DNA from: Bacteroidota bacterium
GTDB lineage: Bacteria > Bacteroidota > Bacteroidia > Flavobacteriales > Weeksellaceae
Direction: 5' to 3'
Assembly: GCA_023460855.1 (NCBI GenBank)
Contig: JAEWOS010000029.1
Location: 1 to 64,000 of the forward strand
DNA length: 64,000 nucleotides
Positions 35,465-43,580 of the stretch are shown here, in pieces. How positions within the stretch are numbered: the first letter of the stretch is position 1; the number at the start of each line of letters is the position of its first letter. The translations under genes and the position numbers were made by a program. The notes below the pieces were generated by a model. It searched no databases and was not told where the DNA came from. It was given only the letters and a program-made list of their open reading frames with translations.

Positions 35465-37165
35465 ATGAGGCCATTAATCTTAGTGATTTCACTATTTGTT
35501 TTCCAGCAACTTTCCGCGCAGTTTCAGCCTGCGAATCTTACTTCTGAACAGAAGCGCAAAGCTTCGGAATGGGTTGACCAAACGTATCAGTTCATGAGTC
35601 AGGATGAGAAACTCGGACAGCTCTTTATAATCGCGCTGTACACGAATAAAGGAGAAGATTTCATTACCACTGTTAAGAACATCACAAATAAAGAAAAAAT
35701 CGGCGGCTTGATCCTGATGCAGGATGATGCGGCAAGAGAAATCAAAATTGTAAACGAATTACAGGCGAAAGCAAAAATTCCGCTGATGATCGGAATGGAT
35801 GCAGAATGGGGACTTTTTCAGCGTATCGCAGCCGCGCACAAATTGCCGTGGGCGATTACACTAGGCGCAATTCAGGATAAAAAAGTGGTTTACGAGCTTG
35901 CACAGCAGATTGCTGCAGATTCCAAAAGAATGGGAATTAACTGGGATTTTGCACCTGTAGTGGATGTGAATACGAATCCCGCAAATCCGATTATCGGAAA
36001 CAGAAGTTTTGGATCTGATGTTGAAAATGTAACAGCCTCTGCACTGGCCTATTCAAACGGTCTGCAGGATTCCGGAATTCTTGGAGCAATCAAACATTTT
36101 CCGGGACACGGCGATACAGATACCGATTCGCATCTCGATTTACCGGTAATTTCTCATAACGTTAAGAGACTCAACGAAATAGAACTCGCACCATTTAAAG
36201 CGCTGATGAACAAAGGAATCGGCGGTGTTATGGTAGCACATCTTTATGTTCCGGCGCTCGAACTTCAAAAAGGAGTTCCGGCGTCACTGAGCAAAAATAT
36301 TATCACCGGTATTCTGAAAGAAAAATTTGGCTATAAAGGCCTTATTATCACAGATGCGCTGAATATGAACGCGGTAGCAAAACGTTACAAAGCCGGCGAA
36401 CTGGACGCACTCGCTTTCAAGGCAGGAAATGACATCATGTTATTTTCGCAGGACGTTGCGACAGGAAAAAGGCTGATTCAGCAGGGAATTGAAAAAGGTG
36501 AAATTCCGCAAAGCAGGCTGGAAGAAAGTGTTAAGAAAATCCTGTTAACGAAATATTATCTTGGACTGCATTCTTATACACCGGTAGATCCGAAAAACAT
36601 CAATGCAGACCTGAACAACGAAAATCATGTGAAAATTTCGCAGAAAGTTTACAGCCACGCGCTTACGCTTCTGAAGAATGAAGGCAATCTGCTGCCGCTA
36701 AACTGCAACGAAAAATATTATTTTGTGCCACTGGAAGAAGCCCCACATGAAACATTTCTTACTCAACTAAATCTGAATACGTCAGTTATTCTTAAAAAAA
36801 GCTCTGAAATAAATTCAATTCCGGCAAATTCGAAAGTGATAGTGGGTTTTCACAAGGATAATTCCACGGCGTACAAACCTTACAAAATTTCAGATTCTAG
36901 TAAGAAAATACTGCAGGAACTCAGCAAAAAGCACGAAGTAATTTTGAATGTTTTCGGATCGCCTTATGCGTTGCGCGATGTGGATATTTCTAATATCGAC
37001 GCTGTTCTGGTTTCCTATGAAAACAATGATGATTCCATGACTGCAACTGCTGCTGCTTTAAATGGAAAAACAAAAATTTCAGGTCGGCTTCCGGTTCTCG
37101 TGAACGATAAACTGAAGTACGGAATGGGTATGGATCTGAAGCCCGCAAAAAAATCTGATAAATAA
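35465..37165 (+). CDS. Glycoside hydrolase family 3, beta-N-acetylhexosaminidase-like
   Basis: 566 residues from ATG at 35465, which starts a clean signal peptide (LILVISLFVFQQLSAQ). Earlier in-frame ATGs exist, but a TACTTTTG -7 element at 35436-35443 would place transcription after 35443. The NagZ signature IKHFPGHGDTDTDSHLDLP is present, with GLIITDALNMNAV giving the nucleophile Asp. A ~200-residue C-terminal part resembles a GH3 C domain. It likely acts on cell wall N-acetylglucosamine. It lies 26 bp before bshA. Confidence 0.88.
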   Translation: MRPLILVISLFVFQQLSAQFQPANLTSEQKRKASEWVDQTYQFMSQDEKLGQLFIIALYTNKGEDFITTVKNITNKEKIGGLILMQDDAAREIKIVNELQAKAKIPLMIGMDAEWGLFQRIAAAHKLPWAITLGAIQDKKVVYELAQQIAADSKRMGINWDFAPVVDVNTNPANPIIGNRSFGSDVENVTASALAYSNGLQDSGILGAIKHFPGHGDTDTDSHLDLPVISHNVKRLNEIELAPFKALMNKGIGGVMVAHLYVPALELQKGVPASLSKNIITGILKEKFGYKGLIITDALNMNAVAKRYKAGELDALAFKAGNDIMLFSQDVATGKRLIQQGIEKGEIPQSRLEESVKKILLTKYYLGLHSYTPVDPKNINADLNNENHVKISQKVYSHALTLLKNEGNLLPLNCNEKYYFVPLEEAPHETFLTQLNLNTSVILKKSSEINSIPANSKVIVGFHKDNSTAYKPYKISDSSKKILQELSKKHEVILNVFGSPYALRDVDISNIDAVLVSYENNDDSMTATAAALNGKTKISGRLPVLVNDKLKYGMGMDLKPAKKSDK

Positions 37166-37191
37166 ATCCAAAAGCTAATAATTCACCACTA

Positions 37192-38346
37192 ATGAAAATA
37201 GGAATTCTGTGCTACCCAACTTATGGAGGAAGCGGAATAGTTGCCACAGAACTTGGGATGTCACTCGCAAACAAGGGCTATGAAGTTCACTTTATTTCGA
37301 GTAATCTTCCGGCGCGCCTCGATATTACCAACCCGAATATTTTTTTTCACAAGGTAAATGTGCAGACTTATCCGCTGTTTCAGTATCAGCCTTATGATAT
37401 TGCACTTTCGTCCATGATTTACCGGGTTGTAAATCTTTACAAACTGGATTTGCTTCATGCACATTACGCAATTCCTTACGCTTACGCCGCTTTTACGGCC
37501 AAACAGATGCTGAAGGAAGAAGGCAAGGATATTCCTTTGGTGACTACGCTTCACGGAACCGATATCACGCTTGTCGGTCAGCATCCAACGTATAAACACG
37601 CGGTTGAATTCTCAATAAATCAGTCGGATACGATAACTTCCGTTTCAGAAAGCCTGAAAAATGACACCCTGAAATTTTTTAAGATTACAAAAGAAATTGA
37701 AGTGATTACAAATTTCATTGATAACACGGAATTCGAACAGAAACAGGCGTCCTGCCAAAGACAGCATTTTGCTACAGAGGATGAAAAAATTCTGATTCAC
37801 GTCTCCAATCTGAGACCGGTAAAAAGAGTTGATGAAGTACTGCAGATTTTCAAGAATGTTCACGCGAAAGTAAAATCAAAACTGATTATCATCGGTGAAG
37901 GTCCGGACATGGAAAAAATCAATCAGTTTCTGGAAGAAAATCCCGATCTGATCGGCAAAGTCCGGCTGCTTGGAAAAGTGAACGATCTGTATAAAATTCT
38001 GGAACTTTCCGATGTATTTTTACTGCCGTCAGAACAGGAAAGTTTTGGACTAGCTGCTCTTGAAGCGATGGCTGCCGAAACACCGGTAATTTCTTCAAAT
38101 GCGGGCGGAATTCCGGAAGTAAATATTCAGGGTGAAACCGGTTATCTTGCTGAAGTCGGAGCTGTAGACGCGATGAGTAATTACGCGATTAAACTTCTCA
38201 GCGATGATAAACTGCTGGCAGAAATGAAGAAAAATGCCAAAGAGCAAGCGCTTCGTTTCGACCTGCAGATCATTCTTCCGCGTTACGAGGAAATGTATAA
38301 AAGAACGCTTGAAAATTTTGCTGCCACTGAAAAAGTGCAGAATTAG
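37192..38346 (+). CDS. bshA: N-acetyl-alpha-D-glucosaminyl L-malate synthase, first step of bacillithiol
   Basis: 384-residue GT4 glycosyltransferase. MKIGILCYPTYGGSGIVATELG, LLHAHYAIPYAYAAF, TTLHGTDITLVGQ and the EQESFGLAALEAMAAETPVI donor site are close to BshA. It links GlcNAc to malate, the start of the low-molecular-weight thiol bacillithiol. bshB and bshC are not in the window. Its stop overlaps by 4 bp the end of the convergent haem-binding gene. Confidence 0.92.
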   Translation: MKIGILCYPTYGGSGIVATELGMSLANKGYEVHFISSNLPARLDITNPNIFFHKVNVQTYPLFQYQPYDIALSSMIYRVVNLYKLDLLHAHYAIPYAYAAFTAKQMLKEEGKDIPLVTTLHGTDITLVGQHPTYKHAVEFSINQSDTITSVSESLKNDTLKFFKITKEIEVITNFIDNTEFEQKQASCQRQHFATEDEKILIHVSNLRPVKRVDEVLQIFKNVHAKVKSKLIIIGEGPDMEKINQFLEENPDLIGKVRLLGKVNDLYKILELSDVFLLPSEQESFGLAALEAMAAETPVISSNAGGIPEVNIQGETGYLAEVGAVDAMSNYAIKLLSDDKLLAEMKKNAKEQALRFDLQIILPRYEEMYKRTLENFAATEKVQN

Positions 38347-38810
38347 GGCTGCAGATTGTACTGCATTCTGGTTTCTTCTGCGAGTGATCGGAAATAAGTG
38401 ATCAGCATCTGCCTTTCAGTATCGGTAAGTCCCGCTTCAGGATGACCGAGTACATAAGATTCCATAGGCATTTCATGCGATTCTATTATTTCAACAGCTT
38501 CATCCAGTTTATGAACCTGTCGTTTTGGTTCGTACGTGGCGAAAATCGAAAAATTAAGATGTGATCTGCCTTCGTCAATATGATTTTTCAAAAACCATCC
38601 CGTTGGCTGAAACTTCGCATACCACGGATATTTTGTTTCGTTGCTGTGACAGTCGTAACAGGACGACCGTATCTTGGAACTGATCTGTGCCGAAGGATTC
38701 TTAATGGTTAAGAAATCCATTCCCTTATTTACCGGTGGATTCGTTCTGTCTATCGGAAAAAACTGAATAATTACAAACAGTACCAGAACTGCGATGAGAA
38801 CTCTGCCCAT
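38343..38810 (-). CDS. Haem-binding domain protein (c-type, single CxxCH)
   Basis: 155 residues with an N-terminal membrane anchor (VLIAVLVLFVIIQFFPIDR) and one haem site SSCYDCHSNETKYPWYAK. This form (CYDCHSNET-x-YPWY) is the Haem_bd domain common in Bacteroidetes. It would carry electrons or sense redox in the periplasm. Single gene on the minus strand. Confidence 0.88.
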   Translation of the reverse strand: MGRVLIAVLVLFVIIQFFPIDRTNPPVNKGMDFLTIKNPSAQISSKIRSSCYDCHSNETKYPWYAKFQPTGWFLKNHIDEGRSHLNFSIFATYEPKRQVHKLDEAVEIIESHEMPMESYVLGHPEAGLTDTERQMLITYFRSLAEETRMQYNLQP

Positions 38811-38898
38811 TTTCTGAATTTATTGCTGAAAATTACAAAAAATATTGAATAGCGGAACGCACGGAAACCTTAACAACAATACCGAACATAATATTGAG

Positions 38899-38997
38899 TA
38901 TCTTTGCAAAAATTTTTGGGCTCGGAACGACCGGGTAACCCATTAATAATCATTATCATCTTGATTCTTTTTAAGATGATTATTAAACAAAATTTTT
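38899..38997 (+). promoter_or_regulatory. -7 element and structured leader of der
   Basis: TATCTTTG at 38899-38906, then about 85 nt to the ATG. ATCATCTT (38956-38963) pairs with AAGATGAT (38974-38981) around a U-rich loop, and flanking TTAATA/TATTAA can extend it, ending about 10 nt before the start codon. A weaker GGGcTCGG/CCGGgtaaCCC fold lies upstream (38919-38942). Such a long leader is unusual here; most -7 elements in this window are within 40 nt of a start. Confidence 0.45.
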
Positions 38998-40308
38998 ATG
39001 AGCAATATCGTTGCAATTGTTGGGCGCCCCAACGTAGGAAAATCCACGCTTTTTAACCGTTTACTCGAAAGAAGAGAAGCCATTGTAGATTCAACGGCCG
39101 GTGTTACGCGTGACCGCCACTATGGGAAATCCGACTGGAACGGCGTGGAATTCACCGTAATTGACACCGGAGGTTACGAGGTGAATACCGAAGATGTCTT
39201 CCAGGAAGAAATATCAAAGCAGGTTCAGCTCGCGATTGATGAAGCCACTTCGATAATTTTCATGCTTAATGTGGAGGAAGGCCTTACTGAAACGGACCGC
39301 GAAATTTTCGAAATGCTACGGAAATCCGGTAAGCCGTTTTATATCGTTGTAAATAAAGTAGATTCCGCAAAAGAAGAACTTGCCGCTACAGAATTCTATC
39401 AGCTCGGAATCGAAAAATATTACACCCTGTCTTCCGCTACAGGATCCGGAACCGGTGAATTGCTCGATGATGTTGTGCAGGATTTTCCTTCTACAGAATA
39501 CAAAGATCCTTTTGAAGGACTTCCAAAAATAACGATCGCCGGTCGTCCAAATGTCGGAAAATCAACTTTAACAAACGCGCTACTTGATAACGAGAGAAAT
39601 ATCGTAACCGATATTGCAGGAACAACCAGAGATTCCATCGAAACTTTGTACAATAAATTCGGACATGAATTTGTCTTGGTTGATACAGCCGGAATGCGCC
39701 GTAAAGCCAAGGTAAAAGAGGATCTGGAATTCTATTCCGTGATGCGTTCGGTTCGTGCGATTGAACATTCGGATGTGGTAATTATTATGGTTGATGCAAC
39801 GCAGGGCTGGGAATCTCAGGACATGAATATTTTCGGAATTGCCCAGAAAAACAGAAAAGGAATTGTAATTCTGGTGAACAAGTGGGATCTGGTTGAAGAC
39901 AAGCAAACCAACACGATGCGGGACTTCGAAAAATCAATCAAAGATAAAATCGGGCAATTTACCGATATACCGGTACTTTTCGTTTCTGCGTTAACCAAAC
40001 AAAGAATTCTGAAAGCAGTAGAAGTTGCGATGGAAGTTTTTGAAAACAGACAGAAAAAAATCAAGACTTCCAAACTGAATGAGGTGATGCTCCCGATTTT
40101 TGAAAACACGCCGCCACCAGCGTTGAAAGGAAAATACATCAAGATCAAATACTGCGTTCAGCTTCCGACGCCGAGTCCGCAGTTTGTATTTTTCTGCAAT
40201 CTTCCGCAATACGTAAAAGAGCCGTACAAACGGTTTACAGAGAATCAGCTTCGCAAGGAATTCGGTTTTACGGGAGTTCCGATTGAAGTGTATTTCCGTC
40301 AAAAATAA
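38998..40308 (+). CDS. der: Ribosome assembly GTPase Der (EngA)
   Basis: 436 residues with two GTPase domains, each with GRPNVGKST, DTGG/DTAG and NKxD motifs (VNKVD; VNKWD), and a C-terminal KH-like domain (~345-436). It is essential for 50S subunit maturation. Followed by a terminator. Confidence 0.97.
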   Translation: MSNIVAIVGRPNVGKSTLFNRLLERREAIVDSTAGVTRDRHYGKSDWNGVEFTVIDTGGYEVNTEDVFQEEISKQVQLAIDEATSIIFMLNVEEGLTETDREIFEMLRKSGKPFYIVVNKVDSAKEELAATEFYQLGIEKYYTLSSATGSGTGELLDDVVQDFPSTEYKDPFEGLPKITIAGRPNVGKSTLTNALLDNERNIVTDIAGTTRDSIETLYNKFGHEFVLVDTAGMRRKAKVKEDLEFYSVMRSVRAIEHSDVVIIMVDATQGWESQDMNIFGIAQKNRKGIVILVNKWDLVEDKQTNTMRDFEKSIKDKIGQFTDIPVLFVSALTKQRILKAVEVAMEVFENRQKKIKTSKLNEVMLPIFENTPPPALKGKYIKIKYCVQLPTPSPQFVFFCNLPQYVKEPYKRFTENQLRKEFGFTGVPIEVYFRQK

Positions 40309-40312
40309 AAAC

Positions 40313-40344
40313 AACCCTTTTGGAAAAATTCCGAAAGGGTTTTT
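40313..40344 (+). terminator. Terminator of der
   Basis: AACCCTTTTGG at 40313-40323 pairs with CCGAAAGGGTT at 40331-40341 (one mismatch), followed by TTT. Confidence 0.85.
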
Positions 40345-40387
40345 ATTGCGAGATAATTTAACGAATTTTACCATCTAAATTCATCAA

Positions 40388-41038
40388 ATGATTACTGTAC
40401 TTTCCGAAAATTTTTCTCTCGTCAATTCCTGGATCAACGATTTAAGAAATGTTGAAGTTCAGCAGGACCGCCTGAAATTCCGCAGAAATATGGAACGTAT
40501 CGGTGAAATTGCCGCTTTTGAAATTTCCAAAAGTCTGGAACAGAAAGAACTGGAAATCACAACGCCGCTTGATAAAATCAAAGTAAAAGAAATTGCGGTT
40601 CAGCCGGTAATTACAACGATTTTAAGAGCCGGAGTTCCACTTTTTCAGGGACTTCTCAATTATTTTGATAAAGCCGACTGTGGTTTCGTCGCGGCCTACA
40701 GAAAACACGACGCCAACGATTATTTTTCCATCAAACAGGATTATTTAACCTGTCCGAATATCGACGGAAGGCCTTTAATCGTCGCAGATCCAATGTTGGC
40801 AACAGGAGCAAGTCTGATTGAAGCACTAAAAGATTTATTGAATCACGGAAAACCGACTCAGCTTCACATTGTTGCTGCCATTGCGTCAAAACAGGGTGTG
40901 GAAACTTTGCAGAATGCCTATCCTGAAGCGCATATCTGGATTGGTGCGGTTGATGAAAATCTGACTTCAAAGGGTTACATCACACCTGGATTGGGCGATG
41001 CCGGAGATTTGTCCTACGGTGAAAAACTTCAAAGATAA
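40388..41038 (+). CDS. upp: Uracil phosphoribosyltransferase
   Basis: 216 residues with LRAGVPLFQGLLNYF, VADPMLATGASLIEAL (PRPP loop) and YITPGLGDAGDLSYG (uracil site). It salvages uracil to UMP. Start ATG 40388; the next tiny gene begins 4 bp after its stop. Confidence 0.96.
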   Translation: MITVLSENFSLVNSWINDLRNVEVQQDRLKFRRNMERIGEIAAFEISKSLEQKELEITTPLDKIKVKEIAVQPVITTILRAGVPLFQGLLNYFDKADCGFVAAYRKHDANDYFSIKQDYLTCPNIDGRPLIVADPMLATGASLIEALKDLLNHGKPTQLHIVAAIASKQGVETLQNAYPEAHIWIGAVDENLTSKGYITPGLGDAGDLSYGEKLQR

Positions 41039-41042
41039 AAGC

Positions 41043-41198
41043 ATGAGTTTAAAAAATATATTGGCAGTAATTGTCGCTGCACTAGGCGTTTACATGATTT
41101 TTCTCGGACAAAAAGCGGGAATTCAACCGCCGACAATAACCGGAATTGGTTTCATTATAATTGCAGCAATTTTTCTTTTGCCGAATAAGAAAGTTTAA
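41043..41198 (+). CDS. 51-residue small membrane protein
   Basis: MSLKNILAVIVAALGVYMIF then GIGFIIIAAIFLLPNKK: two hydrophobic segments separated by a short polar loop. It starts 4 bp after upp and ends overlapping the convergent comF stop by 4 bp. No family recognised. The frame could be opened further upstream but that part overlaps upp. Confidence 0.6.
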   Translation: MSLKNILAVIVAALGVYMIFLGQKAGIQPPTITGIGFIIIAAIFLLPNKKV

Positions 41199-41848
41199 TC
41201 AATCGCCATCACGAGAACGCTCACTTTATTGTTCCCGGTTTTCAAAATTTCCCACGCTGCAGAAGCCATCGTGTTTCCGGTGGTGTAAACATCGTCGATG
41301 ATTAGAACGTGTTTATTTTCGATATTTTTCTGAATGGAAAACCGGTTTTCCATTTCTGAACGTTGCGATTTGTCTTTCAGCGCCTGCGCTTTTTTGTAAG
41401 AATTTCTTTTCAGAACTTCGTGGTCAACGGGAATGTCAAAATGTTTTGAAAGTTCGTTGGCAAACTTGTGCAACTGATTATAACCGCGTTTTTTCTCTTT
41501 TTTCGGATGAAGCGGGATCGTTACGAATAAATCCGGTTCCCTACCGTTGAAAGTCAAACGTTCCGTTGTCCATCTTGCAAGAATTTTTCCGGTTTTTTCG
41601 CGGCTGTCGTATTTCAGGGCATGAACGATTTTTCTGGAGAGGCTTTCCTCTTCAAACTGCATTAGTGAATAGGCATTTTCTGTCGGAAACATCAGATTGC
41701 AGCGCTGTTTCAGCAGATTATCTTCGTCAAATTTCCAGTGCGTGAAATTCACCTGATCAAAACACAGTTCGCAGATGATTTCGTCGCCCGGAATAATCCG
41801 GTTGCAGTGCAAACAACGGTTCGGAAAAAGCAAATCCAGAATCATCAA
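41195..41848 (-). CDS. comF: ComF-family phosphoribosyltransferase-like protein
   Basis: 217 residues: zinc-finger CLHCNRIIPGDEIICELC at the N-terminus, VTIPLHPKKEKKRGYNQ and the PRPP-binding VLIIDDVYTTGNTM. ComF proteins act in DNA uptake in competent bacteria; here no competence genes are nearby, so the role is open. Confidence 0.88.
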   Translation of the reverse strand: MMILDLLFPNRCLHCNRIIPGDEIICELCFDQVNFTHWKFDEDNLLKQRCNLMFPTENAYSLMQFEEESLSRKIVHALKYDSREKTGKILARWTTERLTFNGREPDLFVTIPLHPKKEKKRGYNQLHKFANELSKHFDIPVDHEVLKRNSYKKAQALKDKSQRSEMENRFSIQKNIENKHVLIIDDVYTTGNTMASAAWEILKTGNNKVSVLVMAID

Positions 41849-41909
41849 ATGAAGATATAAAATTCCTGAATCAAATGACTTAGAGACTTTGAAGATAGAA
41901 AAAGAGGAT

Positions 41910-43379
41910 TCAAAGCATTTCCTTTCTCACTTTTTCAATCGCTTTCCGCATTTCATCATTGAAGTTTTCCTTTTCCAGACGGATTGGCGGAGATTGTCTT
42001 ACGTCGCAATCCGGAATCGAGCAGTATTCACACGTTACGCCAACATTCACCGTTTTTATGGTTTCGCTTTTCGAGAATTTTACTTTTTTCAGTGTTGCCG
42101 CGTTCAGCAAAATTCCGATACAGTAACTGCGGTTGGTGCCGTCAGAAAACGGATTTTTCTGCGATGTTGAAATAACGAGATATGTCAATCCGCTGTCTTT
42201 ATAATGCGAAATCTGCGCTTCCGTAACCTGTTCGTTGGCTTTTAGATTAACAAGATTTTTCACTGCAATCCAGCGTCGGCAATAATGTTCGTTGGTTGCG
42301 TTTGCGTGTGGTGCCTGTTGTTGGTTTAGGTGTAATTCTTTGAGAATCTGAATTTTATCTGAATTTTTCTTCTTTGTAAAACAAAGGTAGAACAGATCTT
42401 TAATTCCGAAATCCTGCGGAAGAATATTGGTCAAACGGTAATAAAAAGTTTCCGGCGAATTGGTAAACTCCTGAATCAGATTTTCAAAAATTTCCGGTTT
42501 CCAGTCTGTATTCTGGAAGAAAGTCGAGATTTTTTCGGTCAGCTTTTCACGGTGAATTAACAGACATCCTGCGAAATACGATGAAAAATAATTGTTCATC
42601 AGTTCTTCAAAACTGGTCAGATCCAGCCAGGAATAAGTGTTCGGACGAGGATTCAGCTGAAGATAATTGTATCCGATTTCTTTTGCAAGAATGAAAGTTT
42701 TCTGATCTTCATCCAACAGTTTGTTTAAAAGAAGGGAATTGGTTTCCGGAATATAAAGAGAGCGAAGTTTCCCGGTGGCGCCATATTTTTCAAAATCGGT
42801 TTCGGTGATTTCGTAGTTGAATTCTTCTTTCAGTATTTTCTCGAAATCTTCTGATTTCGGTTTTGCAGACAGCTGATGTTTTTCGCAGCAGAGTTTCGCG
42901 CTTTCCTCAATTTCCGGAAAATAATTGTCATAAAGTTCCTGAAAGCTCCTTACTACTGCGAAATAAAAACGCTCTTTACTAAGGTTATAGTTCTGTGAAA
43001 TTTCAATCAGTGTATTGATAAAAGCGGTGACTTTTTTAGGCGCTTCGCTGATGATATTAATGAGTGTGCTTCGGTTGATTCCGAAAAGTTCCAGCGGAAT
43101 TTCCTTAAAGAAATCAGATTTGATGACTTCGGAAATCGGAGCCAGGCTTTTATCCAGCTTGGTTGAAACTAAATCGTCAAACTTGCATTCCAGAATTTCT
43201 GAAAGCTGCAGAATTTTGTCGTGTTTCGGATATTTTTTTCCGTTTTCAATTTCGTTGAGGTACGATTTTGAAAGCCCGGATTTCGTTGCCAAATCCTGTA
43301 ACGACCAGTTTTTTTTCTGCCGCTGCTGTTTCAGTTTCAGTCCGAAAACCGTTTTTATATAATCCCCATCTGCTGACAT
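41910..43379 (-). CDS. XRE regulator of the RamB/ScfR type, divergent from the glyoxylate genes
   Basis: 489 residues: HTH_3 at about residues 11-66 (LKQQRQKKNWSLQDLATKSG, SKSYLNEIENG), a degenerate IrrE/ImmA-type region (LAKEIGYNYLQL near residue 230; the HExxH is lost) and a C-terminal domain with CEYCSIPDCDVRQSPP (three Cys). This layout is that of RamB, the acetate-metabolism repressor of actinobacteria and of ScfR proteins. Its divergent position to aceB-aceA suggests it controls them and itself through the sites at 43476-43487 and 43509-43524. The ligand is unknown, perhaps an acyl-CoA. Confidence 0.85.
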   Translation of the reverse strand: MSADGDYIKTVFGLKLKQQRQKKNWSLQDLATKSGLSKSYLNEIENGKKYPKHDKILQLSEILECKFDDLVSTKLDKSLAPISEVIKSDFFKEIPLELFGINRSTLINIISEAPKKVTAFINTLIEISQNYNLSKERFYFAVVRSFQELYDNYFPEIEESAKLCCEKHQLSAKPKSEDFEKILKEEFNYEITETDFEKYGATGKLRSLYIPETNSLLLNKLLDEDQKTFILAKEIGYNYLQLNPRPNTYSWLDLTSFEELMNNYFSSYFAGCLLIHREKLTEKISTFFQNTDWKPEIFENLIQEFTNSPETFYYRLTNILPQDFGIKDLFYLCFTKKKNSDKIQILKELHLNQQQAPHANATNEHYCRRWIAVKNLVNLKANEQVTEAQISHYKDSGLTYLVISTSQKNPFSDGTNRSYCIGILLNAATLKKVKFSKSETIKTVNVGVTCEYCSIPDCDVRQSPPIRLEKENFNDEMRKAIEKVRKEML

Positions 43380-43455
43380 TCGCTGGTTTTTTAGATTTCG
43401 GGACCAATGAAAAAATTTAAAATTATTCTAAATAAGTTTCTATTCCCGACTGACA

Positions 43456-43463
43456 CAAAGATA
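43456..43463 (-). promoter_or_regulatory. -7 element of the regulator gene
   Basis: On the minus strand TATCTTTG, 76 nt before the ATG at 43379. The operator-like site 43476-43487 lies 13 nt upstream of it, in the -33 spacer. Confidence 0.45.
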
Positions 43464-43475
43464 AAGAAAATAAAA

Positions 43476-43487
43476 GCGATTATTCGC
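43476..43487. promoter_or_regulatory. Operator-like site, copy 1: GCGA-N4-TCGC
   Basis: GCGATTATTCGC has inverted arms GCGA/TCGC with 4 nt between. It lies upstream of the regulator's -7 element. Confidence 0.55.
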
Positions 43488-43508
43488 ATAATTTCTTTTT
43501 AAATAATT

Positions 43509-43524
43509 TAGCGAACGTTCGCTA
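43509..43524. promoter_or_regulatory. Operator-like site, copy 2: 16-bp perfect palindrome
   Basis: TAGCGAACGTTCGCTA is a perfect palindrome containing GCGA-N4-TCGC. Centre to centre it is 35 bp from copy 1, and it lies 20-35 nt upstream of the aceB -7 element, where a -33 box would be. Confidence 0.65.
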
Positions 43525-43543
43525 TTAGTGAAAATATTTTTAT

Positions 43544-43551
43544 TAGGTTTG
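43544..43551 (+). promoter_or_regulatory. -7 element of aceB
   Basis: TAGGTTTG fits TAnnTTTG; it ends 2 nt before the first possible ATG (43554) and 29 nt before the ATG at 43581, which supports the later start. Confidence 0.45.
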
Positions 43552-43580
43552 TAATGTCAAATCACAAAAAATGTTGCTGT

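Noticed and set aside
41195..41848. Competence locus around comF
   Set aside because: No com or pil genes nearby; ComF alone is widespread.
43554..43580. Nine-residue N-terminal extension of malate synthase with CCC
   Set aside because: The ATG at 43554 would lie at or before the expected transcription start.
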